Shown in pieces: positions 1-4,468 of a stretch of DNA of 5,607 nt. The DNA lies in contig CAUHBX010000080.1 in the NCBI GenBank assembly GCA_959604475.1, positions 1-5,607 of the forward strand, in the 5' to 3' direction. Each line of letters starts with the position of its first letter. Positions within the stretch are counted from its first letter, which is position 1. Both the position numbers and the translations under genes were made by a program. The notes under the pieces were generated by a model, which was given only the letters and a program-made list of their open reading frames with translations, had not been told where the DNA came from and searched no databases. Source of the DNA: an uncultured Eubacteriales bacterium. Its GTDB lineage: Bacteria; Bacillota; Clostridia; Lachnospirales; Anaerotignaceae.

Positions 1-2
1 TA

Positions 3-548
3 GAGCCGCCCGGTTGTCCTACCGAGCCGCTGGCAGGAATGCAGATACAGGAAAATCTTGCGCTTGCATTCAGGAGGGGCGAAAAAAGAGGACTTGGCTG
101 GGGAATAAAGGCAAATGAAAAGGACAGCTACCGAGAGGCGCTTGAAAGGCTTGGCCTTGGCCTTGAGGACCGTATGACCAGTAAAGTCGGCCTCCTTTCA
201 GGAGGCCAGCGCCAGGCCCTTACTCTTTTAATGGCAACGCTTAAACGCCCTAAGCTTCTGCTGCTTGACGAGCATACGGCTGCGCTTGACCCTAAAACAG
301 CCGCTAAGGTTTTGGAGCTTACAGAGGAGCTTGTATCCGAAGATAATCTCACCACCCTTATGGTTACCCATAATATGAAGGACGCTATAGCAATAGGCAA
401 CCGTCTTATAATGATGAACGAAGGACGTATTATATATGATGTGTCGGGCGATGAAAAGAAAAGCCTGACCGTTGACGACCTGCTTAAAAAATTTACTGAG
501 GTCAGTGGCGGAGAGTTCGCCAACGACAGAATGATGCTGGCAAAATAA
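3..548 (+). CDS. ABC transporter ATP-binding protein, C-terminal part (5' end outside window)
   Basis: This is the nucleotide-binding subunit of an ABC transporter, which would hydrolyse ATP at the inner face of the membrane. The frame is open to the left edge, so the ATG at 39 is probably an internal Met and the Walker A region lies outside the window. Counting from that Met, the visible motifs are the signature LSGGQ (53-57), Walker B LLLLDE with catalytic Glu78, the D-loop ALDP (82-85) and the switch His111 in MVTHN. The C-terminal stretch DVSGDEKKSLTVDDLLKKF resembles, from memory, the COG1101-type ATPases that work with an ABC_sub_bind (COG2984) binding protein and a COG4120 permease. 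Some of those systems have been linked to aromatic amino acid uptake, but the substrate here is unknown. Partner genes would lie upstream. The first ~12 codons match the family poorly (see findings). The gene ends at a strong hairpin. Confidence 0.9.
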   Translation, partial: EPPGCPTEPLAGMQIQENLALAFRRGEKRGLGWGIKANEKDSYREALERLGLGLEDRMTSKVGLLSGGQRQALTLLMATLKRPKLLLLDEHTAALDPKTAAKVLELTEELVSEDNLTTLMVTHNMKDAIAIGNRLIMMNEGRIIYDVSGDEKKSLTVDDLLKKFTEVSGGEFANDRMMLAK

Positions 549-552
549 ATTA

Positions 553-585
553 AAGGGAAAAACCGATTGGTTTTTCCCTTATTTT
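553..585. terminator. Bidirectional intrinsic terminator between convergent genes
   Basis: A perfect 12-bp stem (AAGGGAAAAACC, 553-564, with GGTTTTTCCCTT, 569-580) has a GATT loop. TTTT follows at 582-585 on the plus strand, and a T-rich tail (TTTAATTTATTTT) follows on the minus strand. It lies between the stop of the ABC ATPase (548) and the stop of the minus-strand acyltransferase-like gene (584), so it most likely ends both transcripts. Confidence 0.88.
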
Positions 586-1501
586 ATCTGTCTATTTTAT
601 CCTGTACTATATTTTTAGGCGGTATAAGCAGAAGCTCCGGCTTCATTATGTATTTCTTAAAACTTTTCATTGCCATGGCGTATATAAATCCGTCTGTCGC
701 CCTCTCATCAATTACAAATTTTGTATTCAGATAGACGTGTTTCTGCATTTCTCCCTTTCTGTTCAGCTCATATTCAGTATCAATTGTCCCTATTGCGCCG
801 AAGCAGGAAAGAGTTCCAAACTCATATATGTGATGATAGACCGGCATCATTCCCATAGAGCCCATATTCGTAATAAAAAAGCTGGAATGAAACGGGCTGA
901 GTCTGTTTATTGCCCTGGGCAGCCAGCCATGCCTGTCTAAAAATTTCATTGTATCAAAAACAAAGTGTAGCATAAATGCCGGCACAGCGCTTAAGGCAGT
1001 CTGCAGCATATCAAATGAGGACTTATTTTCATCGTCCCTGACCTTTTTCTGTGTTCTGTCTATGGGGTTGATTTCATCGTTTATCTTTTTAACGATGTCA
1101 GTCAGTGTGTCCTCCATTTCAAACTTCGGCATGATGGTTGTTCTTTCGCTTTCCTTTGTAAGCCCCCTCATAACTACCATAGAACCTTTAATTTCATTTC
1201 TGGCATAGATTCTTCCGTTCTGCACAAAACGGTTTATTTCAGGTACGTCAACAATTGTCCTTACCATTGCCGCAAAAACCACCTGATACAGCGAAAGGGC
1301 AGGCATAGTGCCGTTTTTTCTCATTTCCCGCATAAATTCCTGCGTATGGGTAATGTCAATCCTGTCGTCCATAAGCACCCATGAATCTGCCTTTGTTTTC
1401 ATTATAAACGGTATCAGCGTGCCCATAGGGTCAACATTCCTTACCAAAAACCCGTCGTACCTGTCGCCTCTTTTTCTTGTTCTTCCCTCAAGCGGTTTCA
1501 T
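584..1501 (-). CDS. Stand-alone 2-oxoacid dehydrogenase E2-type acyltransferase-domain protein, catalytic His apparently replaced
   Basis: This 305-aa protein resembles the CAT-like catalytic domain of dihydrolipoamide acyltransferases (E2), with no lipoyl or peripheral subunit-binding domain. Supporting stretches are the N-terminal RKRGDRYDGFLV, the segment HSSFFITNMGSMGM (205-218), which matches the E2 'TFTISNLG' strand, and DERATDGFIYAMAM (265-278), which sits where E2 enzymes carry DHRxxDG. The Asp (270) and Gly (271) are kept, but the His that acts as general base in CAT and E2 is Glu266 here. An ordinary acyl transfer mechanism is therefore doubtful. It may be a divergent transferase or a non-catalytic relative. 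The protein appears cytosolic, with no signal peptide or clear membrane segment. The ATG at 1501 follows an AAGGAG site with 10-nt spacing and a near-consensus promoter. It is a single-gene unit, divergent from thiM. The fold assignment is fairly secure and the function is not. Confidence 0.8.
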   Translation of the reverse strand: MKPLEGRTRKRGDRYDGFLVRNVDPMGTLIPFIMKTKADSWVLMDDRIDITHTQEFMREMRKNGTMPALSLYQVVFAAMVRTIVDVPEINRFVQNGRIYARNEIKGSMVVMRGLTKESERTTIMPKFEMEDTLTDIVKKINDEINPIDRTQKKVRDDENKSSFDMLQTALSAVPAFMLHFVFDTMKFLDRHGWLPRAINRLSPFHSSFFITNMGSMGMMPVYHHIYEFGTLSCFGAIGTIDTEYELNRKGEMQKHVYLNTKFVIDERATDGFIYAMAMKSFKKYIMKPELLLIPPKNIVQDKIDR

Positions 1502-1511
1502 ATATTAAAGT

Positions 1512-1517
1512 CTCCTT
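1512..1517 (-). promoter_or_regulatory. Ribosome binding site of the acyltransferase-like gene
   Basis: AAGGAG on the minus strand lies 10 nt upstream of the ATG at 1501. It supports that Met as the start. Confidence 0.8.
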
Positions 1518-1532
1518 AAAATTTCTAATCTA

Positions 1533-1561
1533 ATTGTAATATACCTGACCCACCCTGTCAA
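1533..1561 (-). promoter_or_regulatory. Sigma-A-type promoter of the acyltransferase-like gene
   Basis: Read on the minus strand, a perfect -35 TTGACA (1556-1561) and a -10 TACAAT (1533-1538, five of six consensus bases) are separated by exactly 17 bp. Transcription would start near 1526, giving a leader of about 25 nt that contains the AAGGAG site. No operator-like repeat was seen around it, so expression may be largely vegetative. Confidence 0.8.
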
Positions 1562-1599
1562 TAAAAGTTAAATGCCTACTTTGCTTCTACCATATTAAA

Positions 1600-1628
1600 T
1601 TGACACATGGTTTCGTTAGTGCTAAAAT
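1600..1628 (+). promoter_or_regulatory. Sigma-A-type promoter driving the TPP riboswitch and thiM
   Basis: A perfect -35 TTGACA (1600-1605) is followed by a 17-bp spacer and a -10 TAAAAT (1623-1628). The spacer ends in TGC, an extended -10 (TGn) element. The predicted start near 1635 puts the whole riboswitch in the leader. The -35 boxes of this promoter and the divergent one are about 38 bp apart. Confidence 0.83.
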
Positions 1629-1648
1629 AGATAAAATTAAATTTATTC

Positions 1649-1732
1649 GTTTGCGGGGGAACTCAAAAGAGTTGAGAAGGTTAAACCTGACCCTTTGAAC
1701 CTGTCAGTTAATACTGTCGTAGGGAAGCAATT
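1649..1732 (+). ncRNA. TPP riboswitch (THI element)
   Basis: The thi-box order is clear: GGGGG (1655-1659), hairpin AACTC/GAGTT (1660-1664 with 1669-1673), TGAGA core (1673-1677), ACCC TTTGAACCTG (1690-1703), CAGTTAATACTG arm (1705-1716) and CGTAGGGAAG (1718-1727). TTGC (1651-1654) and GCAA (1727-1730) close a short P1. A small extra hairpin, AGGT/ACCT, fills the variable P3a position. Known TPP riboswitches bind thiamine pyrophosphate and switch off thiamine synthesis or salvage genes. Here the aptamer lies directly upstream of a terminator and thiM, so transcription attenuation is the expected mode. Confidence 0.94.
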
Positions 1733-1746
1733 AATCAGAAGTCAAA

Positions 1747-1777
1747 GGTGCTTGCCAATCCGGCAGGCATCTTTTTT
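1747..1777 (+). terminator. Riboswitch-controlled attenuator terminator
   Basis: A 10-bp stem with two G-U pairs (1747-1756 with 1762-1771, loop AATCC) is followed by TTTTTT (1772-1777) and more T-rich sequence, between the TPP aptamer and thiM. A candidate antiterminator is CCTTTG in the aptamer core (1692-1697), which is perfectly complementary to CAAAGG (1743-1748), overlapping the base of the terminator's left arm. TPP binding would hold CCTTTG in the aptamer and let the terminator form. The pairing is seen in the sequence; the switching is inferred. Confidence 0.85.
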
Positions 1778-1783
1778 ATTTTG

Positions 1784-1789
1784 AAAGGA
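1784..1789 (+). promoter_or_regulatory. Ribosome binding site deciding the thiM start
   Basis: AAAGGA lies 9 nt upstream of the ATG at 1799. The in-frame ATG at 1790 directly abuts this site, and the GTG at 1748 lies inside the terminator stem, so neither is a sensible start. Confidence 0.7.
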
Positions 1790-1798
1790 ATGATATCA

Positions 1799-2635
1799 AT
1801 GTACAGCAAAGAGGAAATTAAAAATCAGATAGCTTCGGCAGTAATGAAGGTTAAGGAGGACAATCCCATGGCGGGCTCCATAACCAATTCCGTTACAATC
1901 AATTTTGTGGCTAATGCCCAGCTCGCGGTCGGAGGCTCAGCCGCTATGGTTTATCTTCCTGATGAAGGGGAGTTTTTAGCGAATGCCGGAGGGTCGGTAT
2001 ACATCAATGTCGGCACACTGCTTCCCATTTACGAGGAAACGCTCCCCCGCACGGCAAAAGCTTTGCATGATTTAGGAAAGCCATGGGTTCTTGACCCCGT
2101 TGCAGTCGGAATAGGCGAGCTCCGTACAAAGCTGCTTGGCTGCTTTAAGGAATATAAGCCGTCTATAATAAGGGGAAATGCCTCTGAAATTATAGCTCTC
2201 GCGGGCCTTTGGGGACTTGAGGGAAGCTCCGGCGGCTCTAACGCGCGCGGGGTTGATTCCACAGACACGGTAAATTCCGCAAAAAACGCGGCGGCCGCCC
2301 TTGCTAGATGGACTGGCGGTGCTGTAGCAGTATCAGGCGAGACTGACCTTGTAACCGACGGTACTGTTTTCGCATACTCCAGTGGCGGCTCACATTTTAT
2401 GGAGAAGATTACAGGCGCAGGCTGCTCTTTGGGAGGCGTAGCGGCGGTGTATGCCGCGGTGGCCTCACCCTTTATAGCCGCGCTAAGTGCAACCGCTGTA
2501 TATAACCTTGCCGGAAGCCGTGCCGAAAGCAAGGCCAAAGGGCCCGGGAATTTCTACAGCCAGTTTATTGACGAGCTGTATCTTGCCACTGCCCAGGATA
2601 TAGCGGATAATCCATTTGAAATAGAGGAAGCGTAA
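1799..2635 (+). CDS. thiM: Hydroxyethylthiazole kinase ThiM
   Basis: ThiM phosphorylates 4-methyl-5-(2-hydroxyethyl)thiazole with ATP, salvaging the thiazole half of thiamine for coupling by ThiE. From the ATG at 1799 the protein has 278 aa, close to the usual 260-275. Family motifs appear in order: ITNSVTINFVANAQLAVGGSAAM (28-50), INVGTL (69-74), WVLDPVAVG (96-104), IIRGNASEI (123-131), RGVDSTD (150-156), VAVSGETDLVTDG (176-188) and the ribokinase-like active-site segment GAGCSLGG (206-213), with Cys209 in the catalytic position. The protein is expected to be cytosolic. The gene is the only one in its unit: a TPP riboswitch with terminator lies upstream and a terminator follows directly. thiE, thiD and tenA are not next to it and would have to lie elsewhere. 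The riboswitch and protein motifs support each other. Confidence 0.96.
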   Translation: MYSKEEIKNQIASAVMKVKEDNPMAGSITNSVTINFVANAQLAVGGSAAMVYLPDEGEFLANAGGSVYINVGTLLPIYEETLPRTAKALHDLGKPWVLDPVAVGIGELRTKLLGCFKEYKPSIIRGNASEIIALAGLWGLEGSSGGSNARGVDSTDTVNSAKNAAAALARWTGGAVAVSGETDLVTDGTVFAYSSGGSHFMEKITGAGCSLGGVAAVYAAVASPFIAALSATAVYNLAGSRAESKAKGPGNFYSQFIDELYLATAQDIADNPFEIEEA

Positions 2636-2663
2636 GTCCAGTATGGAATGAATACACCGCTAA

Positions 2664-2695
2664 ATAAAAGATGGGGGAGCTCTCCCATCTTTTAT
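2664..2695. terminator. Bidirectional terminator between thiM and the flavoprotein operon
   Basis: A 12-bp perfect stem (2664-2675 with 2684-2695) is extended by a G-U and a G-C pair around an AGCT loop. The GC core GATGGG is flanked by AAAA on the left and TTTT on the right, so it can act in both directions. The minus-strand gene's stop codon (2692-2694) lies within the hairpin arm. Confidence 0.86.
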
Positions 2696-3306
2696 ATTCT
2701 TCTGTTCAAATCCTCTGCTTTAAGCCCGTTTTCCTTGACCAATTTCTTCCAGCCCATATCGGCGGCCATTTTATAAACGGCCCTTGGTATTCCAATGGAA
2801 ACGTAAATATTATCGCCTCCAGTGCCATCGGCCACATTTTCAGCCAATACGCTAAATGCCTTTCCCATGTTCTTTTTTGGTCCTTTGCCCAAAGGCACTG
2901 TCTGCATTCCTACAACTGCCCCGCCTCCGCCTAATCCAATTCCGCGCTTCCAGTTCAGCCCGTTGCGTATGCACCAGTTTTTGATAACATCAAGGGCCAG
3001 TGCGTTCTGCCCGGCCTCGTAAAAGCCGCTATTGCAGACAGCGTTTACATTCGCGCCGGCATTTTCAATCTGCTCAAGACAGCGCAGCACGTTTGAGGGC
3101 ACGCAGTCAACATAAAGGGGAAATGCCAAAATAATGCTGTCCGACCTATTAATGCACTCCATATCTCTGCCGCTGATTTTACCGCTTCTGAAGCTTACCT
3201 CACAAACCTCCATATTACCCGGCAGGCAGCTCTTAATCTCGCCAAGTATAACGCCGCTTGCGCTGTCCTTTGCCTTTGGACTTCCGTTTATTAAAACTGT
3301 CAGCAA
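2692..3306 (-). CDS. Flavodoxin-fold NAD(P)H-dependent oxidoreductase-like protein
   Basis: This 204-aa protein looks like a flavodoxin-like FMN protein of the NAD(P)H-dependent oxidoreductase group. A first strand, LTVLING, runs into a phosphate-binding loop GSPKAKDSAS (8-17). The second flavin-contacting region is AFPLYVDCVPSNVLR (61-75), followed by the strand/loop NSGFYEAGQN (92-101). A glycine-rich stretch, GIGLGGGGAVVG (122-133), lies downstream. There is no signal peptide. The likely start is TTG at 3306, with GGAGGTGA (3313-3320) six nt upstream. No ATG lies near, and the upstream gene's TGA (3302-3300) overlaps the start by 7 nt, suggesting coupled translation. It is the last gene of the TetR-led operon. 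It lacks the CX2CX2C cluster of its neighbour, so the two may form a complex or serve one electron-transfer route. The substrate is unknown. Confidence 0.85.
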   Translation of the reverse strand: MLTVLINGSPKAKDSASGVILGEIKSCLPGNMEVCEVSFRSGKISGRDMECINRSDSIILAFPLYVDCVPSNVLRCLEQIENAGANVNAVCNSGFYEAGQNALALDVIKNWCIRNGLNWKRGIGLGGGGAVVGMQTVPLGKGPKKNMGKAFSVLAENVADGTGGDNIYVSIGIPRAVYKMAADMGWKKLVKENGLKAEDLNRRI

Positions 3307-3797
3307 ATCAGTTCACCTCCAAGCTTCTGTGCATTTTCAGCAAAAGCAATTGTTCCGACATTTCCGTCGAAATTAACGGCATTGGCCCTTACTATACCCT
3401 CGGCGGTTTTCTTTTCGCCCTCGGTAATGCCGCTGCCGTACATATACAGGTCTACTGTAATTATATTATCGTATCTTCTTTTGTGGTGCATTTCACCGTT
3501 TCTTATTTCAAAGCACGGGTGTACATAAGAAATAATCCTGTCCAGGACATTTTTAACAAAAGGGCTGTAGCATCCGTAGGCGCATCTGCTTATAATTATA
3601 AGACGGCTGCACTTTGAAAGCTCACTCCCCAGGTTTTCATAGCCGTCGTGTATTACGCACTGTCCCGGCGACTTTACCCAGCAGCCGAAGCAGCCTATAC
3701 AGTTCCTTATCCCGCCGTTATCAGATATAACCCTGCTTTCCTTAAAATCAAACGCCGCGGCCTCCTCTTTGCTTAAATCATGTATTACAAGAGTCAT
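3300..3797 (-). CDS. Small flavodoxin-like protein with CX2CX2CX7C iron-sulfur-type motif
   Basis: This 165-aa protein belongs to the flavodoxin/iron-sulfur flavoprotein-like group. RNCIGCFGCWVKSPGQCVIHD (31-51) holds Cys33, 36, 39 and 47. That CX2CX2CX7C spacing fits the compact 4Fe-4S motif (CX2CX2CX4-7C) described for archaeal iron-sulfur flavoprotein Isf. LIIISRCAYGCYSPFVKNVLDR (66-87) matches the flavodoxin 'SPvYw..Sp.lK.flDR' region, with Ser-Pro changed to Arg-Cys. The usual GSPR-type FMN-phosphate loop after strand 1 is not visible, and only 32 residues precede the first Cys, where family members usually have about 45. The ATG at 3797 has AAGGAGGA (3804-3811) six nt upstream and overlaps the TetR stop as ATGA. 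An ORF extension to 3911 lies wholly inside the TetR gene. The substrate is unknown. Confidence 0.85.
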   Translation of the reverse strand: MTLVIHDLSKEEAAAFDFKESRVISDNGGIRNCIGCFGCWVKSPGQCVIHDGYENLGSELSKCSRLIIISRCAYGCYSPFVKNVLDRIISYVHPCFEIRNGEMHHKRRYDNIITVDLYMYGSGITEGEKKTAEGIVRANAVNFDGNVGTIAFAENAQKLGGELIC

Positions 3798-4375
3798 ATG
3801 TTTTCCTCCTTGTCCGAGCATATAAGCCTTTGTGTATAATCTTCCCAATCCATATGGCAGCTTACACTTGGCATAACGGCCAAAATTGTTATTCCCTGCA
3901 CCATCGCCCACATTTTAATAATGTTCATTGCCATCCTGTCCTTTGGCAGGCCCTTTAAATATTCCTGCGCCGCTGAGCGGAATATTTCAAAAGGCCTTGA
4001 ATTTTCGCATATTATCTCCGTTTCACTGATGTTAATTCTGTAATCGGCATAATCCATAAAAAATTTGTAGTAGTTGGGATTGCTGCTGAAAAACCTGACG
4101 TATGCCTTCGCCATTTTTACAACGGTATTATCACCGGTCTCCCTGTCGCCTGCCTCCGTTAGCGCCTTTGAAAACTCCTCTTCAACAAATGCGTTTATAT
4201 TAATCAAATACTCATTCTTGTCCTTAAAATGGCTGTAAGGGGCTCCGTGGCTTACTCCGCACTTATCCGCTGCCCTTCTTAATGAAAGCCCCTCTATGCC
4301 GTCCCTGTTTATCATGTCTATACCCGCAAGAATAAGCTGTTCCTTTAAATTTCCATGATGATAACCGTCTTTCAT
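3794..4375 (-). CDS. TetR/AcrR-family transcriptional regulator, WHG-type C-terminal domain
   Basis: This is a 193-aa DNA-binding regulator. The N-terminal YHHGNLKEQLILAGIDMI (5-22) and the helix-turn-helix GLSLRRAADKCGVSHGAPYSHFKDK (29-53) are typical TetR_N. MWAMVQGITIL (155-165) fits the ligand-binding WHG domain. The start is ATG 4375, with GGAGG (4381-4385) five nt upstream. A longer reading from TTG 4396 has no comparable site and runs into a probable operator. The stop TGA (3796-3794) overlaps the next ATG as ATGA, so regulator and flavoproteins are co-transcribed and translationally coupled. Two related palindromes around the promoter suggest that it represses its own operon until an effector binds. 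The effector cannot be read from the sequence. Confidence 0.92.
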   Translation of the reverse strand: MKDGYHHGNLKEQLILAGIDMINRDGIEGLSLRRAADKCGVSHGAPYSHFKDKNEYLININAFVEEEFSKALTEAGDRETGDNTVVKMAKAYVRFFSSNPNYYKFFMDYADYRINISETEIICENSRPFEIFRSAAQEYLKGLPKDRMAMNIIKMWAMVQGITILAVMPSVSCHMDWEDYTQRLICSDKEENI

Positions 4376-4386
4376 AGCTTCCTCCA

Positions 4387-4405
4387 ATCTAGACAATGTC
4401 TATAT
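4387..4405. promoter_or_regulatory. Probable TetR operator O1, over the transcription start
   Basis: A perfect inverted repeat TAGACA-A-TGTCTA (4390-4402) extends to 4387-4405 with one mismatched pair. It lies between the -10 box and the TetR ribosome binding site, covering the predicted start near 4401. A second copy (O2) lies with its centre 33 bp away. Assignment to the adjacent TetR protein is inference from position and symmetry. Confidence 0.72.
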
Positions 4406-4407
4406 CA

Positions 4408-4435
4408 AGTATATCATGCATCTGGACAATGTCAA
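4408..4435 (-). promoter_or_regulatory. Sigma-A-type promoter of the TetR-flavoprotein operon
   Basis: On the minus strand, TTGACA (4430-4435) and TATACT (4408-4413, five of six consensus) are separated by 16 bp, with TGA in front of the -10 box (extended TGn). The predicted start near 4401 gives a leader of about 26 nt before ATG 4375. Palindromes overlap the -35 box and the start site, as expected for a repressor-controlled promoter. Confidence 0.8.
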
Positions 4436-4437
4436 GA
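4421..4437. promoter_or_regulatory. Probable TetR operator O2, over the -35 box
   Basis: TCTGGACAATGTCAAGA is an inverted repeat centred on 4429 with one mismatched pair. It shares the core GACAATGTC with O1. It contains the TTGACA -35 box on the minus strand, so protein bound here would block RNA polymerase. Confidence 0.68.
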
Positions 4438-4438
4438 T

Positions 4439-4468
4439 TAAAGAAGGGCCCCCAAGGGCCCTTCTTTA
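4439..4468 (-). terminator. Terminator hairpin of the spoIID-like gene
   Basis: A perfect 13-bp stem (4439-4451 with 4456-4468) has a GC-rich GGGCCC core and a 4-base loop. On the minus strand the core is followed by TTCTTTAATCTT. The stop codon of spoIID (4466-4468) is inside the stem. The tail runs directly into the -35 box of the TetR promoter. Confidence 0.83.

Noticed and set aside
1748..1798. N-terminal extension of ThiM from a GTG at 1748 (17 extra residues)
   Set aside because: The codons lie in the attenuator terminator stem and its T-run, and the RBS at 1784-1789 fits only the ATG at 1799.
2029..2538. 169-aa ORF on the minus strand opposite thiM
   Set aside because: It is a low-complexity Ala/Ser/Pro-rich shadow of the strongly supported thiM frame, with no family resemblance.
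3798..3911. 38-residue N-terminal extension of the cysteine-cluster flavoprotein
   Set aside because: It lies entirely inside the TetR coding sequence. A strong RBS and an ATGA overlap mark ATG 3797 as the start.
4376..4396. TetR start at TTG 4396
   Set aside because: It falls within the probable operator and has no RBS, whereas ATG 4375 has GGAGG five nt upstream and starts the protein just before the usual YHHGNL segment.
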